Part shown: positions 22,489 to 30,547 of the stretch, piece after piece
Position numbering within the stretch: the first letter of the stretch is position 1
Layout of the letters: each line of letters opens with the position of its first letter
Origin: a virus
Virus record (IMG/VR): IMGVR_UViG_3300046616_000483
Coordinates: 1 to 46,181 of that record
Reading direction: 5' to 3' (one strand)
DNA: 46,181 nt
Position numbers and translations under genes: made by a program
The notes under the pieces: model-generated
Told to the model about the DNA's origin: nothing
Seen by the model: only the letters and a program-made list of their open reading frames with translations
The model's database searches: none

Positions 22489-23036
22489 TGGACCTGTCCA
22501 TCGATGCGGACGGGGTGCTGGACGCGGCCAAACGCATCAGCGAAATCTCGGCGAAGGTGGCTGTGGCACAGCGCCGCGCGTTGGGCACCCTGCGTCGTCG
22601 TTGGCCGGTCATTGCCCGCCGCGATATCCAGACCGAGTACGCCTTGTCGGCCCAACGCATCCGGGCCGGCGTCAGCGTGCGCACCACGCGCGAGGGCGTC
22701 GAACTGGTCGGCGTCGCGCGCGGGGTCGGGCTTCGCAACTTCGCCTCCAAGCGCAGCGCCGATGACCGGGGCCTGGACTTCACCGCCCTGCGCGGCCGGC
22801 GCGGCTTCAAGCGCTCCGGTTTCCATCGCCGCCACGGCGGCGCCGACATTGCCTTCGAACGCACCCCCGTTGCGGGTGCCAAACGCGTGCCGCGCACGCC
22901 GATCCGTCGCCTGTACGGGCCGTCCCTGGCGCAGATGTTGCGCAAAGGCGATCGGCCCGAGCGCCTGGGGCAAGCCGCCCTGGACGTGATCACCGCCGAG
23001 ATCGACCGGTTGCTGCTGCGCTCGCTGCGCGCCTGA
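22488..23036 (+). CDS. Minor tail protein, gpZ-like
   Basis: A 182-residue, very Arg-rich protein starting MDLSIDADGVLDAAKRISEI. Conserved points of the Z family are visible: AQRRALGTLRRRWPVIARRD, then VPRTPIRRLYGPSLAQMLRK near the end. gpZ-type proteins act at the tail-to-head joint and affect tail stability. ATG 22488 overlaps the previous TGA. Confidence 0.78.
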   Translation: MDLSIDADGVLDAAKRISEISAKVAVAQRRALGTLRRRWPVIARRDIQTEYALSAQRIRAGVSVRTTREGVELVGVARGVGLRNFASKRSADDRGLDFTALRGRRGFKRSGFHRRHGGADIAFERTPVAGAKRVPRTPIRRLYGPSLAQMLRKGDRPERLGQAALDVITAEIDRLLLRSLRA

Positions 23037-23040
23037 ACCC

Positions 23041-23088
23041 GCTGCCGTTCGGCAGCCCGATACCATATATATAGGAGCAACGCGACCG
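23041..23088 (+). promoter_or_regulatory. Hairpin and ribosome binding site before the tail tube gene
   Basis: GCTGCC-GTTC-GGCAGC (23041-23056) forms a perfect 6-bp hairpin. It is followed by an A/T-rich ATATATATA run and GGAG about ten bases before ATG 23089. Tail tube protein is needed in many copies, so this may be a site of mRNA processing, attenuation or a secondary promoter; the choice is open. Confidence 0.45.
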
Positions 23089-23847
23089 ATGGCCGCGCAG
23101 GACCTGTTTTCCTTTCAGGGCAAGGTCTACCTCGCCCAACGCCAGTCCACCGGCAAGCCCGGCCCGCTGCGGTGGGTCGGCAATGCGCCCCAGCTACAGC
23201 TCGCGCTGGAGGTGCAGAACTCGGACAAGACCGAGTCCTTCAGCGGCAACCGCATGCTGTACGGCCGCCTGGTCCAGAGCAAGACCGCCAACGTCAACCT
23301 GACCTTGGACGAAGCCACCCCGGAGAACATCGCCGAGGGGCTGTACTCGATTCCGGCGACCTTGCCGGCGGGCGCGGTTAGCAATGAGTTGCTGCCGCCG
23401 GGCCTGAAGGCCAACGACCTGGTCGCCCTCGACCGCGGCTGGATCAGCGAACTATCGCTCACCGACAGCGCTACGCCGCCGGTCACGGTACCGGCGGCCA
23501 ACTGGTGGACCGAATCGTCCTCGGCCGGGGTGATCGGCTTGCGCAAGGTCGAGGGCTCGACCCAGCCGTTCAAGGCGACGTATCAGCATGGCGAGACGGT
23601 CAACATCGCCTTGTTCAACACCCCGCCGCCGGAGCGGATGCTGTTTCTGGACGGCATCAATACCGTCAACGGTCGCCGCGCCAAGGTCACGCTGTACCGG
23701 GTCGCGTTCAATCCCATTGAGCAGTTGGATCTAATTTCGGAAGAGTGGGGCAGTCTGCAATTGTCGGGCGCGGCGTTGTTTGACGAGACCCGCGCGCTGG
23801 ACCCTAACCTGGGCGGCTTCGGCCGCATCGAAATGGTGAGGGCGTAA
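23089..23847 (+). CDS. Major tail tube protein
   Basis: A 252-residue protein beginning AAQDLFSFQGKVYLAQRQST. The stretches KTESFSGNRMLYGRLVQSKT, LYSIPATLPAGAVSNELLPP and VTLYRVAFNPIEQLDLISEE fit siphoviral tail tube proteins of non-lambda tails. It would stack as hexameric rings around the tape measure. It overlaps the chaperone gene by TAATG. Confidence 0.85.
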   Translation: MAAQDLFSFQGKVYLAQRQSTGKPGPLRWVGNAPQLQLALEVQNSDKTESFSGNRMLYGRLVQSKTANVNLTLDEATPENIAEGLYSIPATLPAGAVSNELLPPGLKANDLVALDRGWISELSLTDSATPPVTVPAANWWTESSSAGVIGLRKVEGSTQPFKATYQHGETVNIALFNTPPPERMLFLDGINTVNGRRAKVTLYRVAFNPIEQLDLISEEWGSLQLSGAALFDETRALDPNLGGFGRIEMVRA

Positions 23848-24281
23848 TGGCGCGCAAGGTCAAACGTCCCGACACGTCGCCGGCTGATGAGCTGACGGTG
23901 TTGCAGCCCAATCGCGTGCTTCCGCTCGGCGATCACACCGTGACCGTCCGCGAGATCGGTTTCTTCGAAAGCCTGCACTTGCACGCACAGATTGCCGCGC
24001 TGGTCGCGGACCTAATCGAGCACACCGACGACGGCAACATCGATTTTGGCCGTCTGCATCGGGTCTGCGCGCAGCACCCAGACGCCACCATCGAACTGTT
24101 GTCCCAGGCCAGCGATCAATCGGTCGAGTTCGTGCATTCGCTCAGCGCCGCGCACGGCGACCTGTTGCTGCTGACGTTCTGGGCGGTCAACGCCGATTTT
24201 TTTCTGCAGCGCGTGATCGCGGCGCTGGAACTGCGGCGCGCGGACCCGGCAACGACTGGCCCAGCGTCCTCGCCACCCTGA
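23847..24281 (+). CDS. Tail assembly chaperone G
   Basis: A 144-residue protein in the position of lambda G. The fold is mixed: TVTVREIGFFESLHLHAQIA at the start and HGDLLLLTFWAVNADFFLQR towards the end. G coats the tape measure protein during tail assembly and is not in the virion. The codons GAT TTT TTT at 24195-24203 contain the slippery heptamer at which a fraction of ribosomes should shift to make the GT form. The residues after the shift site (LQRVIAALELRRADP and the Ser/Pro end) are specific to the unshifted product. Confidence 0.8.
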   Translation: MARKVKRPDTSPADELTVLQPNRVLPLGDHTVTVREIGFFESLHLHAQIAALVADLIEHTDDGNIDFGRLHRVCAQHPDATIELLSQASDQSVEFVHSLSAAHGDLLLLTFWAVNADFFLQRVIAALELRRADPATTGPASSPP

Positions 24282-24445
24282 TCGATCACGGCCACGACTG
24301 GCCGTGGATCGAGCGCGCGACCGCGCGCCAACTCGCCTTGTTCTACCGCGTCGCGATCCAGCGCGAACGCGCGCTGCGCGCCGAGCGCATCGAAGACGTC
24401 AACGCCGGCTTCGCGGGCGGGCGCGACGTCACCGCCTTCATCTAA
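23847..24445 (+). CDS. Frameshifted tail assembly chaperone GT
   Basis: A -1 shift at T TTT TTT (24197-24203) joins the first 119 codons of G to an open frame that continues to TAA 24443-24445. The product is about 199 residues. The T part reads as protein: DWPSVLATLIDHGHDWPWIE, RQLALFYRVAIQRERALRAE, then VTAFI. No start codon with ribosome binding site suits it as an independent gene. In lambda the equivalent GT protein links the G-coated tape measure to tail tube protein. The shift efficiency is unknown. Confidence 0.75.
24197..24203 (+). promoter_or_regulatory. Programmed -1 frameshift site
   Basis: T TTT TTT in the G frame, matching X XXY YYZ, 78 bases before the G stop. The -1 frame is free of stops from here to 24443. 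Confidence 0.75.
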
Positions 24446-24462
24446 TCCCTACGGAAATCCAC

Positions 24463-24684
24463 ATGAGACTGATCGAGAACTGGCGCCAAGCGTGGCGCTT
24501 CGTAAGCGTGCAAGCCATGACACTGGCCATCGCCCTGCAGGGCGTATGGCTGAACCTGCCCGACGATCTGCGGGTCCACGTTCCCGACCGCATTGCGGCC
24601 AGCGTGACCGCAGGGCTGTTGATCCTGGGCCTGATCGGCAGGTTGTTCCAGCAGCGAGGCGCCGATGGCACGACTCTCCGCTGA
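24463..24684 (+). CDS. Probable holin
   Basis: A 73-residue membrane protein opening the lysis cassette. The basic N-terminus (MRLIENWRQAWRFVS) is followed by hydrophobic segments VQAMTLAIALQGVWLNL and IAASVTAGLLILGLIGRLF, and a polar end. Two membrane segments fit a class II holin, which would permeabilise the inner membrane and release the endolysin. ATG 24463 is chosen because longer upstream translation re-reads the GT frame. The end overlaps the endolysin start by 20 bases. Confidence 0.78.
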   Translation: MRLIENWRQAWRFVSVQAMTLAIALQGVWLNLPDDLRVHVPDRIAASVTAGLLILGLIGRLFQQRGADGTTLR

Positions 24685-25141
24685 GCAGGCCGGCGGCCAG
24701 AACGTCGTTGCCTTTCTCGACATGATTGCTCACGCCGAAGGCGTGGAGCGCTTCAGTGAGCACGGTGGTTACGACGTACTGGTGGGTGGCAAAACATTCA
24801 CCAGCTACACCGAGCATCCGCGCAAGCCGGTCTGGCTGCCGAAATACCGTATCAATTCCACTGCCGCGGGCCGCTATCAATTCCTATGGAAGACCTGGAA
24901 CAGTCTGCGTAATCGTCTGCGGCTGCCTGACTTCGGCCCGGCCTCGCAGGACCGTGCCGCCATCGAACTGCTCCGCGAAACCGGTGCGCTGGCCGACATC
25001 AAGAAGGGCTGGATCAGCAGCGCGGTCCGCAAGTCGCGCAAGACTTGGGCCTCGCTGCCCGACGCCGGTTACGGCCAGCGTGAGGTACCGCTGGAAAGCC
25101 TGCTCGCCGTGTACCAGAAGGCGGGAGGCCAGATCGCATGA
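24665..25141 (+). CDS. Endolysin, lambda R-type lytic transglycosylase
   Basis: A 158-residue enzyme that parallels lambda R along its length: FLDMIAHAEGVERF with catalytic Glu25, YDVLVGGKTFTSYTEHPRKP, INSTAAGRYQFLWKTWNSLR, DFGPASQDRAAIELLRETGA and TWASLPDAGYGQREVPLESL. It should cleave the glycan strand of peptidoglycan with formation of a 1,6-anhydro end. No signal peptide, so release depends on the holin. It overlaps both neighbours. Confidence 0.92.
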   Translation: MARLSAEQAGGQNVVAFLDMIAHAEGVERFSEHGGYDVLVGGKTFTSYTEHPRKPVWLPKYRINSTAAGRYQFLWKTWNSLRNRLRLPDFGPASQDRAAIELLRETGALADIKKGWISSAVRKSRKTWASLPDAGYGQREVPLESLLAVYQKAGGQIA

Positions 25142-25527
25142 TCGCACTGAAAGTTTGGGCGACCACGGTGCTGACCGCGTTCGCCGCGGTGCTCGCCGCC
25201 TTCGGCTGGGTCCGTTGGAAAGGCCGGCAACGTGAGCGTACCGATACCGCCGCGCGCATCAGCGAGAGCGAGCAGCGAGTACGCGTCGCCGAACGCGAGC
25301 GCGCCGATTCCGAAATCCGCACCGAGGTAGACACCGATGTTCTGCAACTTCCGACCGGCACTACGACGCCGGTGGCGGTGGCTGTGCCTGATTCCGCTGC
25401 TGACCGCTTGTACGACGACTGGTCGCGTGACGGAAATAACGACGGGCTGCGCGTGGACACGCCCGATTCTGGTGTCTCGACAGGATCAACTCACGGATCT
25501 GACAGCACGACAAATCTTGGCCCATAA
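25138..25527 (+). CDS. Inner-membrane spanin subunit, Rz-like
   Basis: A 129-residue protein with one N-terminal membrane segment (VWATTVLTAFAAVLAAFGWV) and a charged helical periplasmic domain (RISESEQRVRVAERERADSE), the plan of i-spanins. The C-terminus (VDTPDSGVSTGSTHGSDSTT) is low in complexity because the same DNA encodes the Rz1 partner in another frame. With Rz1 it fuses inner and outer membranes in the last step of lysis. Starts on the last bases of the endolysin gene. Confidence 0.82.
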   Translation: MIALKVWATTVLTAFAAVLAAFGWVRWKGRQRERTDTAARISESEQRVRVAERERADSEIRTEVDTDVLQLPTGTTTPVAVAVPDSAADRLYDDWSRDGNNDGLRVDTPDSGVSTGSTHGSDSTTNLGP

Positions 25528-25591
25528 CGCAACCGGCCGCCGACTGTGCGGCTGGGGATCGAAGCAACCCATGGCGGTAGAGCAGCACTGA
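25337..25591 (+). CDS. Outer-membrane spanin lipoprotein, Rz1/LysC-like, nested in Rz
   Basis: An 84-residue frame starting inside Rz and running 64 bases past it. A basic start (RPALRRRWRW), hydrophobic CLIPLLTAC with lipobox LTAC, then a mature domain with CAWTRPILVSRQDQLTDLTA and HNATGRRLCGW, the pattern of LysC-type Rz1 proteins. The lipidated Cys should sit in the outer membrane. Overlapping Rz/Rz1 arrangement is common in such phages. Confidence 0.82.
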   Translation: MFCNFRPALRRRWRWLCLIPLLTACTTTGRVTEITTGCAWTRPILVSRQDQLTDLTARQILAHNATGRRLCGWGSKQPMAVEQH

Positions 25592-25594
25592 TTC

Positions 25595-28500
25595 ATGGCC
25601 AACCGCGACACCACGATCACGCTGCTGATCCGGGCCAACGCCGCACAGCTTAATCAAGCACTGGAGCAAGCGGGCGTGCGCGCCCGCGTGTTCGGAAACG
25701 AAGCCGAGGGCGCCGGCCGGCGTGCCGGCAAGGGGTTTGACCAGTCCCGCGCCAGTGTTGCCGCGATCGGCCGACAACTGGACCAAGCCAAGACGCAGCT
25801 GCTGGCCTTTGTGGGTTTGCAGAGCGCGGGCGATGCCGTGGGTGGCTTGGTACGCGCGGCCGATGGCTACGCCAACCTGTCGGCCAAGATCAAGCTCGCG
25901 ACGACCTCGCAGGCCGCTTATAACGTAGCCGAGGACGCGGTCTTCGCGATCTCGCAGCGCACCTCGACCGTGCTCGACTCCACCGCGACGTTGTTCGGCC
26001 GGCTCAGCAGCGCACTGAAAGATCAGGGCGGATCGCAGCGCGAAGTCCTCAGTCTGACCGAGACGATCAACAAGGCGCTGGCCGTCTCCGGCGCCACCGC
26101 GGCAGAAACCTCGTCGGTCATCCTTCAGCTGAGTCAGGCGTTTGCGGCCGGCCGGCTTAGCGGCGACGAGTTCAACTCGATCAACGACGCCGGCCCGCGC
26201 TTGATGAAGGCGCTGGCCGCCAGCATGGGCGTCACGGTCGGCGAACTGAAAGCGTTGGCCGAAGTCGGAAAGCTTACGAGCGATCAGCTTCGTATCGCGT
26301 TCTCCGGTGAGCAGGCGAAACAGATCGCGGCCGAGTTCAATCAGCTGCCGCTCACCATCGAGCGCAGCCTGGTCCAACTGGACAATGCGTTCACGCGCTT
26401 CATCGGACAGCAGGATCGTGCCAGTGGCGTGTCGGCGGCCGTGGCCGGCTCGATCCAAGGCTTGTCGCAGAACTTCGATAGCTTGGCGAGCGTGCTCGGT
26501 GTGGTCGTCGTGGCCGCGCTGGGCCGATTGATCGCGACGCTGACCACGGCCGGCGCGGCAAAAGTCGGCGCGATGCGAAAGACGCAGCAACTGGCACAGG
26601 AGGAGTTGGCACAGGCACGGGCGGCTGAGGTGGCGGCGCAGGCAGAGCTGGCCCGCGCTCGCGCTTTGACACTGTCCGGGGCGGGCGCCGCGCGCGTGGC
26701 CAGCGCAGAGGCGGGGTTGGCCGCCGCGCAGGCCAGAACCGCGGCGGCGACACAAGCGGCGACGGCGGCCGTGGGCGCCAAAGCGGTCGCCATCCGAGGG
26801 CTGTCGTCGGTGCTGACATTGATGGGCGGGCCGCTCGGTTTGGCCATCACCGGCGTCATCCTGCTCGCGAGCGCCTTTGCTACCGCCAGCGCGAATGCGA
26901 GCGCGGCCAAGGCCGAGTTCGAAAGCACCATCAAGGCCGCGCAGCGGTTTCGCGAGCAGCAGGACATCGATGCCGGTGTCGATGCCGGTAAACGACTCAT
27001 TGGGCAGCGCGATCAACTGCGAAAAGAGCTGGAGGATCTGGAAGGTATCCAAAAGGGATGGGGCGGCTTTCATATCAACCAAGGACAGAGCGCCGGTCGT
27101 TGGCTGGATGGCGAAGAGTTGGAAGGCGAGATCAAGCGCGTCCGCTCGCAGTTGGAACGCACCAACAAGGAGTTTGATCAGGTCCGAGGTTCGCTGGGCG
27201 AGCTGCGCGCTGCTCAGGCGAGCGGCGGGCGCACCCGGGTGCAGGTCACCAAGCAAGCCAATGACTTCACCAAGGCGCTTACCGACCAGAGCGAATCGCT
27301 AAAAGTCGAACGCATCGAGCGCGAGAAGGGCCTACGCGCCGCGCTGGAATACCAAGCCGTCAAAGCCGCGGGGGTCAAGGACACCACGCAGCTTACTGAC
27401 GCGATGCGCAAAGCGATCGATGTACAGGTGCGCGAGCGCGAAGCGGCCAAATCGGCCACCGACGCCGGCCGGGCGCAGACCAAGGCCGTTCGCGACGCCG
27501 AACGCCAGCGCAAGGCAGACGAGCGAAAGCTGGCGGCGGACCAGAAGAAGCAAACTCTAACCGACGCGAAAGAGAAGAAGGACGACGACTCTCTAGATCG
27601 TACTGTTCAAGAGGCCGACATCGCGCTGACGCGCAACCGCGGCGATGGCGCGACGGCGCGACAGAAAGAACTGGATCTGGAGTACAAAAAGGCACTCGCC
27701 GATCTGCAGGCCAAAGGCAACACCGCCGACGTCCTGAAGATCCGATTGCGGATCGACACGGAGGTCGCCAAGGTCGAGTTGGAGGACCTGCAGTCGCAGA
27801 TCGATCGCGTGTTCGGTGAGCAGTCCCGGCAAGAGCAATCGATCCAGACACGCCAGCAAGCCGGATTGCTGACCGAGATCGGCGCGCGCCGGGAACTGAT
27901 CGATCTGCACGCACGCACCGCCGCGGAAGTCGAGCAGTTGCTTCCGAAGATGGACGCGCTGGCCGCTAGGACCGGCGCACCGGAATCGATCGAGCGGGTG
28001 AAGGACCTGACCGCGCAGGTCGCTGCGTTGAAAGTCCAATCGAACGAGTTGGTCGTCACGCTGACCAATGGCTTCGAAAGCGGCCTCAGCAATGCGCTGG
28101 AAGGGCTGGCTACCGGCGCGCTGACCTTGCGTCAGGCGCTGACCGGCATGGTGCAGGACATGGCGACGTCGCTGGCGCAATTGGCATCGCAGCAGTTGGC
28201 GGCGATGGCGACGGCGAAGTTGATGGCGGTCCTTGGTAAGGCGGCGGGTGGCAAGGGCACTCCGGATTTGGCCCAGCCCGATCCGGTGCAAGCGGCTGCG
28301 GCCGGTGCGGCCTACGCGGTGCCGATTACCGGCGCATCGATCGCACTGGGCGCGGCAGGTAAGGTGGTGATGAGTGCGGCGGTGGCGATGCAGACCGCGG
28401 CGACGACGATGTTGGCCGCCAACGCCACCAAGTCGATGTCCGGATTCTCCGGCGGCGGCTTCACCGGCATCGGTCCCAAGTATGCGGCGGCCGGCGTGGT

Positions 28501-28849
28501 TCACCGCGGCGAGTTCGTTCATCGTCGGGAGGTCGTTCGACAGCCCGGAGCGCGTTCGTTCCTGGAACGGTTCAACCGCATCGGTATGGCAGCGCTTGAT
28601 GGGCTGCGCGGGTACGCATCGGGTGGCTTTGTCACGCCGGCTCCGCGTGCTCCGGCTCCTTCGCGCGCGCCGATGGCCGAGCGCGGTCCCGCTTCACCGG
28701 ATGCGGGCCAACGCAGATCGCAGATCACCAACGTCCTGTACTTGGACCCACGCGAGATCGTCAACGTCATGAGCACGCAAGCCGGCCGACAAGTGATCCT
28801 GTCCACGATTCGTGCGAATGCGCCGACCGTTCGTCAGGACTTGGGCTAG
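25595..28849 (+). CDS. Tape measure protein
   Basis: A 1,084-residue protein, the longest of the phage part, which sets tail length. The N-terminal region has the tape measure pattern (TTLFGRLSSALKDQGGSQRE, then SVILQLSQAFAAGRLSGDEF and INDAGPRLMKALAASMGV). Long Ala/Gln-rich coiled coils follow, with a hydrophobic segment GPLGLAITGVILLASAFATA at about 410-430. The C-terminus carries the GGGFTGIG and AAGVVHRGEFVHRREVVRQP motifs common to tape measure ends. It is separated from the G/GT genes by the lysis cassette. ATG 25595 follows Rz1 by four bases. Confidence 0.92.
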   Translation: MANRDTTITLLIRANAAQLNQALEQAGVRARVFGNEAEGAGRRAGKGFDQSRASVAAIGRQLDQAKTQLLAFVGLQSAGDAVGGLVRAADGYANLSAKIKLATTSQAAYNVAEDAVFAISQRTSTVLDSTATLFGRLSSALKDQGGSQREVLSLTETINKALAVSGATAAETSSVILQLSQAFAAGRLSGDEFNSINDAGPRLMKALAASMGVTVGELKALAEVGKLTSDQLRIAFSGEQAKQIAAEFNQLPLTIERSLVQLDNAFTRFIGQQDRASGVSAAVAGSIQGLSQNFDSLASVLGVVVVAALGRLIATLTTAGAAKVGAMRKTQQLAQEELAQARAAEVAAQAELARARALTLSGAGAARVASAEAGLAAAQARTAAATQAATAAVGAKAVAIRGLSSVLTLMGGPLGLAITGVILLASAFATASANASAAKAEFESTIKAAQRFREQQDIDAGVDAGKRLIGQRDQLRKELEDLEGIQKGWGGFHINQGQSAGRWLDGEELEGEIKRVRSQLERTNKEFDQVRGSLGELRAAQASGGRTRVQVTKQANDFTKALTDQSESLKVERIEREKGLRAALEYQAVKAAGVKDTTQLTDAMRKAIDVQVREREAAKSATDAGRAQTKAVRDAERQRKADERKLAADQKKQTLTDAKEKKDDDSLDRTVQEADIALTRNRGDGATARQKELDLEYKKALADLQAKGNTADVLKIRLRIDTEVAKVELEDLQSQIDRVFGEQSRQEQSIQTRQQAGLLTEIGARRELIDLHARTAAEVEQLLPKMDALAARTGAPESIERVKDLTAQVAALKVQSNELVVTLTNGFESGLSNALEGLATGALTLRQALTGMVQDMATSLAQLASQQLAAMATAKLMAVLGKAAGGKGTPDLAQPDPVQAAAAGAAYAVPITGASIALGAAGKVVMSAAVAMQTAATTMLAANATKSMSGFSGGGFTGIGPKYAAAGVVHRGEFVHRREVVRQPGARSFLERFNRIGMAALDGLRGYASGGFVTPAPRAPAPSRAPMAERGPASPDAGQRRSQITNVLYLDPREIVNVMSTQAGRQVILSTIRANAPTVRQDLG

Positions 28850-28884
28850 CGGTCGCAGCAAATGCGACGATCGATCCTGATACT

Positions 28885-28959
28885 GCGCCCGGCGGTTTTG
28901 ATCCCCCCTGTTCTCTACCGCTATGCGCGTCCGGCTCCCCCGCCGGGCGCGTTTTTTTT
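28885..28959 (+). terminator. Terminator after the tape measure gene
   Basis: CCGGC-TCCCCC-GCCGG (28931-28946) is followed by GCGCG and eight T (28952-28959). The right arm CCGCCGGGCGC (28940-28950) can instead pair with GCGCCCGGCGG (28885-28895), an 11-bp stem across 44 bases. The two structures exclude each other, so this could be a conditional terminator. Confidence 0.65.
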
Positions 28960-28969
28960 GGGCTGTTCC

Positions 28970-30547
28970 ATGACACTTCGAACCGGCGTTGCCAGCGACT
29001 ACTACGATTTCCTCAACCAACTGGAAGCCGCGCTTTGTCGCGAGGGCCATGTGTGGGGCCTGCTGTACGCGGGCACCGGCAATGGCACGCTGACCGGAAT
29101 TGAAGGCTCGACCGGCGGATATCGCGGTGGCGCCGCGAGTATTGCCGAGGGCTTCAGCCTCACCGCGCTCGACGCTGATCGCTTTGCGGTCGCGGGCGCC
29201 GTCGCAGGCGAGCTGGGCGTCGCGCAAGTCGGGCAGCCGTTCGAATCGGAGCGGCTTCGCTTTCGCATCAACGCCGGCTCCACGCCATTCGCGGCCGGCG
29301 ATCGCTTTACCTTGAATACCTCGCCGGCCTGGACACTGGTCCGCCGGCACGGTGTGCGTAACCTGAACTTTCGTACCAGCAACTTCGCCAGCACGCCCGC
29401 GCTGTTCGATAACTCCATGGACACCTGGACCACGCGTGCGGTCGCCGATCTGCCAGCGTGGGCCGGTATCGAGATGATTGGGCCTGCGTCAGTCAAAGCG
29501 CTGTCGATCGGCATCGGCGATACCGGCGCGCGCGCGCCGGCGACCTTCGAACTGCAGCGATCCGACGACGGTGCGGGCTGGGTGAGGGTGCAGGCGTGGG
29601 CGGGACAGACTTGGCCGTCCGCGCGCGCGCGTCGAACCTTCCTCGTCAATAGTGCCTCGCCGCCAGCCCGATTTTGGCGGGTTCTGATCACCGCGACTGC
29701 GGGCGCGGGTCCGCTGGAATGCAACGATGTCTCGTTCCACACCGATCTCAATGCCGATTACGAACTTGAGGATCGAGCGCAGTGGATCGTGAAGGCGCCC
29801 GGTCTGGATGGTCGGCAGTCGATCTTCATTGGCGCCGAACTGTTCGAAGATTCAGCGCGTGCCGCTTACAACCTGAACTGGTACGGCTTCCGTAGTCACA
29901 ATCCGCTGCTGAGCCTACGCAGCCAAGTCAACAACAGTGGACTGCGGCACCTGCCGCTGCGTAACGGACCGTTCGCGTACTGGCTGGCGATCAACGGCCA
30001 ACGGGCGGTGATCGTCGCGCGCATCGGCACGGTCTATGTCAGCGCCTATCTGGGATTTGCGACCGCCTACGAGCCGCCATCGATCCATGAGTACCCGTTG
30101 ATCATCGGCGCCTGCGGCTCTGTCGAGAACGGCACGCCCGATGCGACGGACGCGAACTTTCGCTGCTTCTTCGATCCGGGCCGCTACGGTCTCGCGGCGA
30201 ACTATCCCGATAACGTATGGCGAATGCATTGCAATCGCTATGCGTCCGGTGCGAACGATTACGGCGATAGCGAAACCTTGGGCAAGGTCTACCCGAGTGC
30301 GATGTCCACCAGCGGGGACCGCGCTTATCTGCGTGACAACCTGGATGGCTCATCGCCACTGTTCCCTCTGATCCTCGGCTCGTCGTCGCCGCGGCACCCG
30401 TGGGGCGAGTTCGATGGCTGCACGTGGACCACCGGATTTTCCACCGCATCGGAGTCGCGCATCGAACGCGATGGCGTGACTTGGCTGGCGTTCCAGAACG
30501 CGTTCCGTATCTCACCCGACAATTACTTCGCCTTGAAGATGGACTGA
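28970..30547 (+). CDS. Tail protein, unknown function
   Basis: A 525-residue beta-rich protein. ATG 28970 is chosen because it lies after the terminator, and the frame before it has no protein character. The start MTLRTGVASDYYDFLNQLEA resembles that of the next gene (ANDPNELLDKLRLFAQSAGW), as do the later WGEFDGCTW-type Trp-rich strands. I know this pair as adjacent tail genes in siphoviruses with non-lambda tail tips. A galactose-binding-like middle (ERDGV, SIGIGDTGARAPATFELQRS) suggests a carbohydrate-contact domain. Likely distal tail or baseplate-like component. Confidence 0.72.
   Translation: MTLRTGVASDYYDFLNQLEAALCREGHVWGLLYAGTGNGTLTGIEGSTGGYRGGAASIAEGFSLTALDADRFAVAGAVAGELGVAQVGQPFESERLRFRINAGSTPFAAGDRFTLNTSPAWTLVRRHGVRNLNFRTSNFASTPALFDNSMDTWTTRAVADLPAWAGIEMIGPASVKALSIGIGDTGARAPATFELQRSDDGAGWVRVQAWAGQTWPSARARRTFLVNSASPPARFWRVLITATAGAGPLECNDVSFHTDLNADYELEDRAQWIVKAPGLDGRQSIFIGAELFEDSARAAYNLNWYGFRSHNPLLSLRSQVNNSGLRHLPLRNGPFAYWLAINGQRAVIVARIGTVYVSAYLGFATAYEPPSIHEYPLIIGACGSVENGTPDATDANFRCFFDPGRYGLAANYPDNVWRMHCNRYASGANDYGDSETLGKVYPSAMSTSGDRAYLRDNLDGSSPLFPLILGSSSPRHPWGEFDGCTWTTGFSTASESRIERDGVTWLAFQNAFRISPDNYFALKMD

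Noticed and set aside
25361-27256. 631-codon minus-strand frame over the tape measure gene
   Set aside because: Antisense to the coiled-coil coding region, whose repetitive Ala codons keep the opposite strand open.
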